Assembly: GCA_020631735.1 (NCBI GenBank)
Contig: CM036221.1
Location: 17,713,381-17,777,380 of the forward strand
From: Saccharum officinarum
Lineage: Eukaryota > Streptophyta > Magnoliopsida > Poales > Poaceae
DNA length: 64,000 nt
Direction of reading: 5' to 3'
The notes beneath the pieces are model-generated. The model worked only from the letters and a program-made list of their open reading frames with translations, searched no databases and was not told the DNA's origin. Below are positions 49,918 to 60,208 of the stretch, piece by piece (position 1 is the stretch's first letter; each line of letters opens with the position of its first letter). A program made the position numbers and the translations under genes.

Positions 49918-50459
49918 TAATTGATGACAACCAACTTAGGCTTACATAAGGTGTAAAGAATTGAAGAATTTGAATTTCAAACTTTACAAGAGGCTCCCCC
50001 TCAGTGTATGCATTGAACTTGAATCTCAACATTGATCATAATCAATATGCATACATAAGGGAAGCTCCCCCTAAATTTTGCAATTCGTGGGGTGCCTAAA
50101 AGTGTATGACAAGAAATATAACGTGATGCATGAGACATGACTTATCACACAAACACAGGAAAGGCTAAGGTAGAAAGAAAAGGACTTAAAAACAACAAAG
50201 CCAAACTAAGCCAACAAACAACATCAGAAAAAAAATCTAGGCAAACATAGGCAAACATAACAAATAAGCATAAGTGATTAGCCTACAATCATCCATCATC
50301 ACACCAATAGTTCTTAGTCCACCATACATAGTTCACCACAAGGTTTGGAATTATTACACGACCATTAACTACCTATTACATAGATGATAAGCCTAACACT
50401 CCCCCTTTGGCATCAAATGCCAAAAAGGGTAGGCACGGAAACGACCAAGGTAGCGAAAT
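49918..50459 (-). other. Element D region between ORF3 and 3' LTR
   Basis: No ORF. Contains short purine runs (minus strand AGGGGGAG-type at about 49996, 50066 and 50400), the arrangement also seen after ORF3 in element A. Confidence 0.5.
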
Positions 50460-52172
50460 CTAATAAGGCTCCGAGAAGTCACGGTCATCGTCACTGTCGT
50501 CGCCGTCGTCGTCGTCGTCGGTCGAGTAGTCAACCAACCCTGGCGATGTAGGGACTGTCTTCTTACCACAAGGGTCATCGGACGGGCCAGCCTCCTCACT
50601 AGGACCAGAGACGGGAGCACCATACAACTCGTTGTACTCGACAAAGGGATCCCGAAACTCACGGAGAGGACTCTCAGGAGGATCAATCTGTAGGTGCTGC
50701 TCAATACGCCTTAGGCGACGATCATCCTTCTCAGCCTTGTAACAGAAGGCCTCCCAAAGCTTCCCCAAAGTATACTTGATGACACCGCCACCACGCCGAC
50801 GACGCTCCGAGGAGGAGCGAGTAGGAGCAGTAGCAGTACCACCACGGTAAGCACCGCGGGAGGAAGTACGAGTGGCCGGACCACGAGTGGGAGAAGGAAC
50901 GGAACCACCACCAATACCTCTGGGGCCCAAATGACGCACGGAGTAGGACTTGTGCACAGTATTGTGATGGAATGAACGACCCACCACTTGCTCAATGATA
51001 TACATGAGATATGGAGCATAAGGCACAGACTTGTGGGGATCATTTGCAGCCTGCTCAATCTTGCGCCACATGAAGTCAGTGATGGAAAAACGATCACCAC
51101 CAGTGCCAAAACGGCAAAGGACCTTAGGAGCATCAAGCATGAGATGAATAGAATCTCCAATCTTCGGGTCCAAGGTGAGGCGAATGAGATTGTTGAGGAC
51201 ATAAAAGTACGGCTTCAAATGAGTGGTAGTGAAATCAACAGTCGCACCAGGCTTGTAAACCTCAGCAGCCTCTAAGTCATCGTGAGAGACAGAATCTGGA
51301 AAAATATCAAAAAGACTAGAAGCACCCCTGTCCTCAGCAGTAAACCCAAGAAGGCGTGAAAAAGTCCGATAATCACATCTGTAATGGACGCCTTGGGTAA
51401 GCCAATGTAGTACAAGGTTCTGAGAATCAATCCACAGAGTTGCATAAAACTGACAGATAATCTCATCATTCCAATTATGCTGGAACGTCATAAGAGGAAG
51501 CAGACGACAAGCATCAAGATCAGCAACCAAACGGTGAATGTCAGGATTGTTCAAATTATCAAGAGAGGCGCGCTGCACCCACTTGTGCTGGAATATCGGC
51601 GGAGAAGAGCCACGCTGCCCACTCTTGAAAAGAACCTTGTAATAATAATCCGAATGCATGCGGCTCCAAAAACGAACATCCACACTAGGATTGCGGATAA
51701 ACTGATAGGGATTCTCACTGCGCTGCACCCTTAAATCACCCGCTCTCTTAGAATAATCAACAGGAAGAGAGGGTTGATAACCACCTTGATTTTGAGGACC
51801 GGACATACGAGGATTTGCATTTTGATGAAATAAAAGCATCCGGTTGGCAGTGGCAAGACCAATTTGAATGGGGGATTGAGCCACAATGTTAGGGTCAATA
51901 GAGCGACCCTCAATTTGCATAGCGGCAAGCTGTGGATTCTCACCTGCCGGACGCTGACCTTGCACTTGCTCGCTATGACGACGCGGAGGATTGGGGCGTC
52001 CCATACTCGAGAGAGGAGCAGGCACACCCTGGGGCTCAACATCATCTTCATCTCCAATGCTGCCACCACCTCCACGGGGACGAGCGGCAGTCCTTCCACG
52101 GACAGGCCGGGAAGCACTACCACCATCACCTCCACTGGGACGAGCGGCCCTCTTGGGGTTCTTTCTTTGCAT
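50460..52172 (-). CDS. ORF3 of element D (SIRE extra ORF), 570 aa
   Basis: Opens at ATG 52172 (MQRKNPKRAARPSG) and is intact to TAG at 50460. The N-terminus is Arg/Gly-rich and basic, a possible nuclear or nucleic-acid binding region. The central domain holds IICQFYATLWID and LHWLTQGVHYRCDY, matching the FYASLWID motif of element A ORF3. Near the end are an Arg/Gly stretch and an acidic tail (YSTDDDDDGDDSDDDRDF). No signal peptide or membrane helix is seen. Function unknown. In this lineage the position is often labelled envelope-like, which the sequence does not support. Confidence 0.85.
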   Translation of the reverse strand: MQRKNPKRAARPSGGDGGSASRPVRGRTAARPRGGGGSIGDEDDVEPQGVPAPLSSMGRPNPPRRHSEQVQGQRPAGENPQLAAMQIEGRSIDPNIVAQSPIQIGLATANRMLLFHQNANPRMSGPQNQGGYQPSLPVDYSKRAGDLRVQRSENPYQFIRNPSVDVRFWSRMHSDYYYKVLFKSGQRGSSPPIFQHKWVQRASLDNLNNPDIHRLVADLDACRLLPLMTFQHNWNDEIICQFYATLWIDSQNLVLHWLTQGVHYRCDYRTFSRLLGFTAEDRGASSLFDIFPDSVSHDDLEAAEVYKPGATVDFTTTHLKPYFYVLNNLIRLTLDPKIGDSIHLMLDAPKVLCRFGTGGDRFSITDFMWRKIEQAANDPHKSVPYAPYLMYIIEQVVGRSFHHNTVHKSYSVRHLGPRGIGGGSVPSPTRGPATRTSSRGAYRGGTATAPTRSSSERRRRGGGVIKYTLGKLWEAFCYKAEKDDRRLRRIEQHLQIDPPESPLREFRDPFVEYNELYGAPVSGPSEEAGPSDDPCGKKTVPTSPGLVDYSTDDDDDGDDSDDDRDFSEPY

Positions 52173-52397
52173 GCTTGAAGATGAAAGAAGATCGAATCAC
52201 AGCAAAGGAAGAAGTTTGGGCAACTCCAAAGCACCTCCACACGATCCCCACGACAAGGGGAAACTTCTCCTCAAAGATCGGTAAGAGTGGTGGAGGGAGG
52301 AGGGAGATCGAGTGGGGGGTTGGAAGGGGCGGCGCCGTCGGTGGTGGTAGGGTGCGGGCACGGGGAAGAAGAATGAGAGAGGAAAGGTCACAGCCCC

Positions 52398-52537
52398 TAT
52401 TTATACCTAGCCGCAACTTACACTACCGGTACTACCGGTGGAGATGCACCGGTACTACCGGTCAGGTCGACAACGGCAGCCAGGCGACGCGAGAAAAAAG
52501 AAAAAAAACTACCGATCACCCGGCGGTACCACCGGTG
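52398..52537 (-). promoter_or_regulatory. Candidate internal promoter of ORF3 (element D)
   Basis: TATAAATA on the minus strand (52405 to 52398) lies about 230 bases before the ORF3 ATG. Upstream of it are ACCGGTACTACCGGT copies (52424-52462) and a further ACCGGT/GGTACC group (52520-52537). The motif and spacing repeat those of this element's LTR promoter. Confidence 0.6.
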
Positions 52538-52597
52538 GTTCCAGTGCAGGAAGAAGTGAGTGAGAGATGGTGAACATATATGATGAACTAGAACCAA

Positions 52598-52651
52598 CTC
52601 AAGCATGTCCAGATTTCATAGAAACAACACAAAACTATGAACATGCTTGAG
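52598..52651 (-). other. Post-pol hairpin of element D
   Basis: A perfect 11-bp stem (CTCAAGCATGT with ACATGCTTGAG) encloses a second stem (TCATAG with CTATGA). It lies 86 bases beyond the pol stop and before the ORF3 promoter region. It could act in RNA stability, termination or 3' processing. Confidence 0.6.
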
Positions 52652-52736
52652 AAGTGAAAATAGATTTTAAAATCTCATCCAAACTTTTTCAAAGAGTTTT
52701 CGCCTAGCTAGAATCAAACAAAATATGTCCAAAAAA

Positions 52737-55700
52737 TCAAGCCACGTTACGAGAATCAATGATATTTAGTTCACTCCTCAAAGCACAAAATCTTGACTCA
52801 TCTAGGGGCTTTGTGAAGATATCGGCTAGTTGCTTTTCGGAGCTCACATGATGTAAAATGATATCTCCTTTGGCTTCATGGTCTCTCAAGAAATGATGCC
52901 GGATGTCTATGTGCTTTGTACGAGAATGGTTTACGGGATTGTTAGCCAATTTAATGGCACTCTCATTGTCACACAAGAGGGGAATCTTGGTTAGCTCACA
53001 ACCAAAGTCTTTCAGGGTCTGCTTCATCCAAAGTAGTTGGGCACAGCAAGCACCGGCCGCCACATACTCGGCTTCGGTAGTAGACAAGGCAACACTATTT
53101 TGCTTTTTAGAGCTCCACGACACCAAAGACCTACCAAGAAATTGGCAAGTCCCGGTAGTGCTCTTTCGATTTACCCTGCAACCGGCATAATCCGAATCGG
53201 AGTAGCCAAGTAAATCAAAAGTGGAGCCCTTAGGATACCACAAGCCAAGATTAGGAGTGTGCACTAAATATCTCAAAATTCTCTTAACAGCCACTAAGTG
53301 ACATTCTTTCGGATTAGCTTGAAATCTTGCACACATGCACACACTAAGCATAATATCGGGCCTAGATGCACAAAGGTAAAGTAAGGATCCAATCATAGAA
53401 CGATATACCTTTTGATCGACGGCCTTTCCATCCTTGTCGAGATCAAGATGCCCATTGGTTGGCATCGGTGTCTTGATGGGTTTTGCTTTCTCCATGTCAA
53501 ACTTCTTCAACATGTCAAGAGTATACTTCGTTTGACAAATAAAGGTTCCTTCCTTGAGTTGCTTGATTTGAAAACCAAGAAAGAACTTCAACTCTCCCAT
53601 CATAGACATCTCGAATCTATTCGTCATAATCCTACTAAACTCCTCACAAAAAGCCACATTAGTACTACCAAATATTATGTCATCGACATATATTTGGCAA
53701 ATAAAGATATCATTATTGACTTTGTGAGTAAATAAAGTTAGATCGGCCTTGCCTATCTCAAACCCTTGTTTGAGTAGGAAGTCCTTAAGACAATCATACC
53801 AAGCTCTAGGGGCTTGCTTAAGCCCATAGAGTGCTTTGTTGAGCTTATAGACATGATCAGGATTCTTGGGATCTTCAAAACCCGGTGGTTGCTCTACATA
53901 TACTACTTCGGAGAGGGGGCCGTTGAGGAATGCACTCTTCACATCCATTTGATATAGCTTGAAGTTGTGATGGACGGCATAGGCAAGTAAGATCCGTATT
54001 GACTCAAGCCTTGCCACCGGTGCATAAGTTTCCCCAAAATCCAAACCTTCAATTTGAGTGAATCCTTGAGCTACCAACCTCGCCTTGTTTCTTGTGACCA
54101 CACCATGCTCATCTTGCTTGTTGCGGAAAACCCATTTGGTTCCAATCACATTTTGTTTAGGTCTTTCCACCAATGTCCAAACTTCATTACGAGTGAAGTT
54201 ATTCAACTCTTCTTGCATTGCAATCATCCAATCCTCATCATCAATGGCTTCTTCAACCTTTTTAGGCTCTTTTGGAGACACAAATGAGAAGTGTTCACAA
54301 AAGCTTGCAAGCCTTGACCTTGTGACGACTCCTCTTTGAATGCTTCCCAAGATGTTGTCAACGGGATGGTCTCGTTGAATGGTATGATGTACTCTTGGGT
54401 GAGGCACTTGAGTTCTCCTTTGGATTGGACCTTCATCTTCATCATCCTTGTCTTGGTTGATTGAAAGGTCAAGATTAAGATCTTGTGTGAAGTTGTCTTC
54501 ATTTCTATTTCGATCATCAACTTGGTTGCTATCTTCGACTTGTGGTGAATTTTGAATGACTTGAACACTTGAATCATGTCCATTTCTTGATGTAGAACCA
54601 TCATCATGGACATTTATTGACCCATGATGCATATGCGGATCATGAATGGTTTGCTCTTGTTCATATTCATCATCTTCTTCAACGGGCTTTACTTCACCGG
54701 TAGCAAGCTTCTTGATCACTTGAGAGGATGGTTCTTCTTTACCTATAATGTCAACATTGACTTGCTCCTTTTGAGAGCCGTCGGTTTCATCAAATGTCAC
54801 GTCAATCGCTATTTCAACTTGACCGGTGGTCTTGTTGAAAACACGATAGCCATGTTCGTTAGTACCATAACCAAGCAAGAAACCTTCATCAACCTTTGGT
54901 GTAAACTTTGAGCTTTTGGATTTCTTGTTAAGTATGAAACACTTGCATCCAAAAACTCGAAAGTAATGCACCTTAGGTTTGTTACCGGTAAGAAGCTCGT
55001 AGGCGGTCTTTTTCATAATTTTATGAAGATACAAGCGGTTGATTGCATGACATGCCGTGTTGACCGCTTCCGCCCAATACTTGTCCGGAGTCTTGTATTC
55101 ATCCAACATTGCTCTTGCCGCTTCTATGAGTGTTCGGTTCTTTCTCTCCACAACACCATTTTGTTGAGGAGTATAGGGAACCGAAAACTCATGCTTGATT
55201 CCCTCTTCATTAAGGAACTCTTCAATGTTGGTGTTCCTAAACTCCGTCCCGTTGTCACTTCTCACTTTCTTGATCTTCACTTCAAATTCATTTTGAGCTC
55301 TTCTTGCAAACTTCTTGAAGATTACTTGAGTATCACTTTTATCTTGCAAAAAGAATACCCAAGTGAAGCGGGAATAATCATCAACAATAACGAAACCATA
55401 TTTGTTACCTCCAATGCTTATGTAAGCATTGGGACCAAATAAGTCCATGTGAAGTAGCTCAAGTGGTCTCATTGTTGATACAACATTTTTGACGGGATGC
55501 TTGGCTCCAACTTGTTTGCCCGCTTGACATGCGCTGCAAATCCTATCTTTCTCAAAAGAGACATTTGTTAGTCCAAGGATGTGTTCGCCTCTTTGAAGGT
55601 CGGCCAAGTTCCTCATTCCAACATGGGCTAGTCGGCGATGCCATAGCCAACCCATGCTAGATTTTGCCACTAAACAAGTCTCTGGCTTCACTTTACTAGA

Positions 55701-56066
55701 TGTGAAATCAACTAGATAAAGTTTGCCTTTCAAACGACCCGTGAAAACAATGGAGGAGTCCTTCCTTTTAGAGACTTCCACACCCACATTGGTAAAGAGA
55801 CAATTGTAGCCCATCTCACAAAGTTGTGAAACGGACAACAAATTGTATCCTAACCCTTCCACAAGTAATACATTTGAAATAGAATTATCATTTGAGATAG
55901 CAATTTTACCCAAACCAAGGACGTCTCCTTTACCATTATCACCAAACACAATGCGTTCACTTGTACTTTGATTTGGTTGAAAGGAGGTGAACATATTCTT
56001 CTCTCCGGTCATATGATTAGTGCATCCACTATCTAGCACCCAACTTGTTCCACCGGAGGAGTATTC
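52737..56066 (-). CDS. Element D pol polyprotein, about 1,109 aa
   Basis: Intact frame. Domains in order: protease (LDSGCTNHM), GAG pre-integrase and zinc region ([18 protein letters not shown]), integrase core (HMDLFGP, DNGTEF, ERKNRTL), reverse transcriptase (YVDDIIFGS), RNase H ([24 protein letters not shown]). It is in a different frame from gag and has no ATG near its start. The first codon after an in-frame TAG (56067-56069) is taken as its 5' limit. The copia order, with integrase before RT, is clear. Confidence 0.93.
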   Translation of the reverse strand, partial: EYSSGGTSWVLDSGCTNHMTGEKNMFTSFQPNQSTSERIVFGDNGKGDVLGLGKIAISNDNSISNVLLVEGLGYNLLSVSQLCEMGYNCLFTNVGVEVSKRKDSSIVFTGRLKGKLYLVDFTSSKVKPETCLVAKSSMGWLWHRRLAHVGMRNLADLQRGEHILGLTNVSFEKDRICSACQAGKQVGAKHPVKNVVSTMRPLELLHMDLFGPNAYISIGGNKYGFVIVDDYSRFTWVFFLQDKSDTQVIFKKFARRAQNEFEVKIKKVRSDNGTEFRNTNIEEFLNEEGIKHEFSVPYTPQQNGVVERKNRTLIEAARAMLDEYKTPDKYWAEAVNTACHAINRLYLHKIMKKTAYELLTGNKPKVHYFRVFGCKCFILNKKSKSSKFTPKVDEGFLLGYGTNEHGYRVFNKTTGQVEIAIDVTFDETDGSQKEQVNVDIIGKEEPSSQVIKKLATGEVKPVEEDDEYEQEQTIHDPHMHHGSINVHDDGSTSRNGHDSSVQVIQNSPQVEDSNQVDDRNRNEDNFTQDLNLDLSINQDKDDEDEGPIQRRTQVPHPRVHHTIQRDHPVDNILGSIQRGVVTRSRLASFCEHFSFVSPKEPKKVEEAIDDEDWMIAMQEELNNFTRNEVWTLVERPKQNVIGTKWVFRNKQDEHGVVTRNKARLVAQGFTQIEGLDFGETYAPVARLESIRILLAYAVHHNFKLYQMDVKSAFLNGPLSEVVYVEQPPGFEDPKNPDHVYKLNKALYGLKQAPRAWYDCLKDFLLKQGFEIGKADLTLFTHKVNNDIFICQIYVDDIIFGSTNVAFCEEFSRIMTNRFEMSMMGELKFFLGFQIKQLKEGTFICQTKYTLDMLKKFDMEKAKPIKTPMPTNGHLDLDKDGKAVDQKVYRSMIGSLLYLCASRPDIMLSVCMCARFQANPKECHLVAVKRILRYLVHTPNLGLWYPKGSTFDLLGYSDSDYAGCRVNRKSTTGTCQFLGRSLVSWSSKKQNSVALSTTEAEYVAAGACCAQLLWMKQTLKDFGCELTKIPLLCDNESAIKLANNPVNHSRTKHIDIRHHFLRDHEAKGDIILHHVSSEKQLADIFTKPLDESRFCALRSELNIIDSRNVA

Positions 56067-56079
56067 CTACAAAAACAAA

Positions 56080-58551
56080 TTAAGCCTTGGTTTTAGGTAC
56101 CCAAATTGAATTGGGTCCTAAGGGGTTAGTCACATAGGTCTTGGGCACCCAAACACTCCTCATGATTTGCTTCTTCTTGAGTGCACCAACATACTTCACA
56201 ACAATCTTGCCATCCTTGCCCCAACAACACATATAATCACTAGCATAGCTTCGTGAAATGGGTACTTGTTGCTTGGAGGTAAGCACTTGCTTCTTTTTGT
56301 TGTTGGCCTTGGTCTTGACAAATGTGCTTGAAGGAGTGGCAACGTTGTTGACCTTGTTGATAAGATCGTCTAGTGCCACACCCTTGTTGAATCTCACACA
56401 AGGCACTCCATTGATCATGTTCCTTCCATTTGCTTTACCATCATACCTATTGTAGCCAAGTCCATCCTTGATGAGGGGGTGTCTTGATGACTTGTACATG
56501 GTTGTTGATTGCTTCTCCTTGCAACCATTCTTGATAACCATGTTTAATCTTTGAATCTCCTTATCTTTCTTTTCTAGCTCAACAAGGTTAGTACCACAAG
56601 CACTTATATCATGATTATAACATCTTTTACATCCTCCACTAGTTGAAGCATTGGAATCACCGGATTCCTTAGGATGGATGGAAGTGCTATTCCAAAGAGT
56701 TTCATATCTAAGTTCAAGAGTATAATATTTATCTTTGAAGCTTGTGAGGCTTTCTTGAACCAAGCTATGTTCACTCTTTAAACTAGCTAAAGAGTCATTA
56801 ACCAAAGAATGTTCCTTAGTCAAACGTTCATATGAATCTTTGGCTAAGGATAATTCTTTGTTTAATTTCTCAACTTCCTCCTTTTCCTTAGAAAGGCATG
56901 CTTCAAGTTCAAGGTTCTTCTCCCTTTCCACTAGGAGCAATTCCCCTTGCGACTCGATGCATGCTTCCCGCTTTTCTAGCTTATGGATTAGCTTTATTAT
57001 TTGAGAGCCGGCCGATTTGCCGAATTTCTTTATCATGTTGTTTGCAAGTTCATCATCATTTTCATCACAACTACTATATTCATTACTAGAGTGAGTCGGA
57101 GAGTTGTGTGGTACCTTCTCTCCCTTTCCCATAAGGCAAGTAGGAGTGTAGTAGTCGTTGTCGGTGAGATTTTCGAAGAGCCTAGGTGATAAAGATAAGT
57201 CGGCGAACAATGATGGTGACGAAGAATGGTTGATGATGCGCTTGGGTTGAGAGGAAGAAGTCTCTTGAATAGCAATCGTTGCTACACCCTTCTTCTTCTC
57301 CTTGTCTTTGTCATTTGAATCATCACTTTCATCGTTTGATTCCCATTCTTCACCAAGATGTGCTTCACCTCTCTTCTTGCCTTTATGCTTCTTGTCATCA
57401 TCTTTGTTGTGCTTGTGCTTCATCTTCTCTTTTGGACAATCGGCAATGAAATGACCAATATCTCCACAACCATAGCAAAATCTTTTCTTGTATGGTTTGG
57501 CTCCACTCCTCTTCCTCTCCTTCTTCTTTTTCAAGTATTTTCTATAGTTTGCAACTAATAGAGCTTCTTCCGCATCGGAATCTTCATCTTGTTCTTCATC
57601 ACTTGACGGATCATGAATATCTTTCTTCTTGCTTCTACCATGAGATGCCTTGAGAGCAATATTCTTCTTTTGACTTGATGCTTCTTTTGCTTCATCTTCT
57701 AAGCACTCATGGTGTTTCAACTTGGCAAGCATTTCTTGAGGTGTCATTGTGTCATAGTTAGGTCTTTCCATGATGACCGAAGCAAGAATGTTGTTCTTTT
57801 GTCTATACACTCTACACAACTTTCTAGCCGCCGAGTTGTCATCCCAATACGTGTCACCAAGAGCTCTTATTCTATTGATCAAGGTCATGAATCTATCAAA
57901 CATAGCTTGGGTAGTTTCACCTTCAATCATCCCAAAGTTCTCAATCTTGCTTTGAAGTAGCTCAATGTTTCCCTTTCTCACACTTTTATCACCTTCAAAT
58001 GAAACCTTCAAGGTATCCCAAATTTGCTTTGCACTTTCCATGCCGTTTACCTTGTTGTAATCTTCTTGATTTAGGCATGATAGAATCAAGGAAGCAGCTG
58101 TAGCATTTTGTTGTATGTCAAGGTAATCTTCGGTTGTCAACTCACCATCTTCTTCCAAAGCTTTAACACCCACTTCCACAATCTCCCAACATCTTGCGGC
58201 AATAAGATGCATCTTCATTCTATGAGCCCAATCGGTATATCTAACTCCATCAAATTGAGGTGGTTTACCGGGGTTGATGGTTGGCAAGTGTGTATTGGAT
58301 TTGCTAAAAGAAGAGTACTCATATGGAACACGAGTAAACCCTTTAGGTGTCTTGATTGCTTCATTCTCACCATCTCCATTACCACCACTTGCCACATCTT
58401 CAATCTTCTTACTTACGGCTTCCTTTAACTTGTTCATCTCATCTTGCATCTTGTTCATTTGCTCTTTTTGTTGCTCTAGAAGCCTGTCACTGAGTTTCCC
58501 GGCAAGCAGCTCAACTAGCTTGTTCAAGGTGTCATCATCAAAGGTAGCCAT
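56080..58551 (-). CDS. Element D gag, 823 aa
   Basis: Opens at ATG 58551 (MATFDDDTLNKLVELL) and ends at TAA 56080-56082. An N-terminal coiled coil is followed by the copia gag core and a zinc knuckle CYGCGDIGHFIADC (about 57480-57440). A long Lys/Glu-rich, coiled-coil C-terminal extension is typical of SIRE-lineage gag. It forms the particle shell and binds element RNA. Confidence 0.92.
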   Translation of the reverse strand: MATFDDDTLNKLVELLAGKLSDRLLEQQKEQMNKMQDEMNKLKEAVSKKIEDVASGGNGDGENEAIKTPKGFTRVPYEYSSFSKSNTHLPTINPGKPPQFDGVRYTDWAHRMKMHLIAARCWEIVEVGVKALEEDGELTTEDYLDIQQNATAASLILSCLNQEDYNKVNGMESAKQIWDTLKVSFEGDKSVRKGNIELLQSKIENFGMIEGETTQAMFDRFMTLINRIRALGDTYWDDNSAARKLCRVYRQKNNILASVIMERPNYDTMTPQEMLAKLKHHECLEDEAKEASSQKKNIALKASHGRSKKKDIHDPSSDEEQDEDSDAEEALLVANYRKYLKKKKERKRSGAKPYKKRFCYGCGDIGHFIADCPKEKMKHKHNKDDDKKHKGKKRGEAHLGEEWESNDESDDSNDKDKEKKKGVATIAIQETSSSQPKRIINHSSSPSLFADLSLSPRLFENLTDNDYYTPTCLMGKGEKVPHNSPTHSSNEYSSCDENDDELANNMIKKFGKSAGSQIIKLIHKLEKREACIESQGELLLVEREKNLELEACLSKEKEEVEKLNKELSLAKDSYERLTKEHSLVNDSLASLKSEHSLVQESLTSFKDKYYTLELRYETLWNSTSIHPKESGDSNASTSGGCKRCYNHDISACGTNLVELEKKDKEIQRLNMVIKNGCKEKQSTTMYKSSRHPLIKDGLGYNRYDGKANGRNMINGVPCVRFNKGVALDDLINKVNNVATPSSTFVKTKANNKKKQVLTSKQQVPISRSYASDYMCCWGKDGKIVVKYVGALKKKQIMRSVWVPKTYVTNPLGPNSIWVPKTKA

Positions 58552-58590
58552 GCTTTCTCCTCACGCGGTGAAGCGCTAAACACGAGGAAA

Positions 58591-58608
58591 CCTTGCTCTG
58601 ATACCAAT
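58591..58608 (-). other. Primer-binding site of element D
   Basis: Minus-strand ATTGGTATCAGAGCAAGG directly after the 5' LTR matches the initiator-Met tRNA 3' end. Confidence 0.93.
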
Positions 58609-60207
58609 TGAAAGGATCTAATAGGCCTAGAGGGGGGGTGAATAGGCGGATCTAAAAACCTGAAACTCAAAACTCAACGCGGAAGTTAAAACACTGACCG
58701 GTACCACCGGTTGGTTTGGACCGGTACTACCGGTGAGGGATCACCGGTACTACCGACGCAGACCACCGGTACTACCGGTACCCTACTGAAACTAAGAAAT
58801 CAGAGATTTGCGAGTTGTGATTTCAGATCTGAGTTTTACCCCACTACCGAAGATGATGTTGATGAAGTTTATGAACTCTCCTTTCTTGTTCCTTCACCAA
58901 GTAGTAGATCGAGCACCCACAACCTATGAAAGAGATATGAAAGAGGGAGAACACAAAGAACAAGTAATATCTCAAGTGAACACAAATAACAACAACAAGC
59001 ACGCAGGACACACGATTTAACCCGAGGTTCGGCAACCCCACAAAGGAGTTCCTACGTCCTCGTTGTTGAGGTGACCACTAAGGTCGGAGTCTATTCCACC
59101 TCCTTGCCTCCCTCAAGCAACCACAAAGGTTAGCCCAAGATTTCCACTAAGAATACAAGGGTAATACAAACACTTCGGGGTGCCCTCACAAGTAGAACAA
59201 CACGGGCAACCACGAAGAACACCTAGCCGGCTAGGGTTCCAAGAACCCAAGAGTAACAAACACAAACCAAGCCAACTTGGAGGGGAACCAAGTGCTCAAG
59301 ATGTGAAACAAAGCTTTCCACTCTTAAATCTCTCCTCTCTGCACAGCTCTTGCAAGGGATTGGATTTGAGAGCAAAGAGGAAGAGAGAGAGGGTGAGACA
59401 ATGCTTGAGAGCTGTTTGTCTGAAGGTTGGTGGGAGTAAATGGCATGGGTAACGGTTAGAAATAAAGGGGAGAGCTATTTATACTCTTATCTTCGAAGCG
59501 GTACCGGTACTACCGGTGAGTACCCACCGGTACTACCGGTCCTAAGGGTTCCGACCGTTACAGCCAACCTACTGGAGACTTTGCGAGAAAATAGCCTACC
59601 GGTACTACTGGTCTTTCACCGGTACTACCGGTCAACGACCGGTACCACTGGTAGTATAGATTTTGGCGAAGACAAGTTTTGCGGGGAAAAGACTTACCGG
59701 TACTACCGGACTTTCACCGGTACCACCGGTCAATGGCCGGTACTACCGGTCAACCACCGATACTACCGCTAGAGCAAAAACTCGCAGAACTAAGGCGCTG
59801 ACACCGGCGGGATTTATGCCTACCGGTACTACTGGTGGTTCACCGGTACTGCCGGTACTCCCAGGCATAAAACACTTCTCTAAGTGTCCGTGAGTGCAAA
59901 GGTGTCTCTCAAACGCTTAAACAAACACAAATTGAGCACAAGTTTTCCCTCTAGATAGCCTAATTTGTATCCCTCTTGATAGTGCGGCGTTTCCTATAAC
60001 TCAAGTCAAAAGATAAGATCTAATCGACCCACTTGAGACGGAATGCTTTCCAGCCAAAGGAATTGAGGGTGCTAACATCACCAAATGTGACCATACAAAT
60101 TCTTTCATTGAACTAACACCTGCATATTCACTTAGATAGACATGTTAGTCCCTAATTTGATTGTCATTAATTATCCAAAACCCACAACGGGGGCGAATGC
60201 ACTTACA
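58609..60207 (-). repeat. 5' LTR of element D, 1599 bp
   Basis: Nearly identical to 48301-49901. The same ACCGGT clusters and minus-strand TATAAATA (near 59475) are present. Confidence 0.95.
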
Positions 60208-60208
60208 A

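Larger units (their letters stand above)
48301..60207 (-). mobile_element. Element D: young, complete SIRE-like copia element
   Basis: LTRs at 48301-49901 (3') and 58609-60207 (5') differ by roughly a dozen substitutions and two small indels by eye. The target duplication ATTAC is at 48296-48300 and 60208-60212. The primer-binding site, gag, pol, ORF3 and polypurine tract are all present on the minus strand without obvious breaks. It is nested inside element C. Confidence 0.96.

Noticed and set aside
50460..52172. Calling ORF3 of D a viral-type envelope gene
   Set aside because: No signal peptide, membrane helix or cysteine-rich ectodomain can be seen. Only the position is envelope-like.
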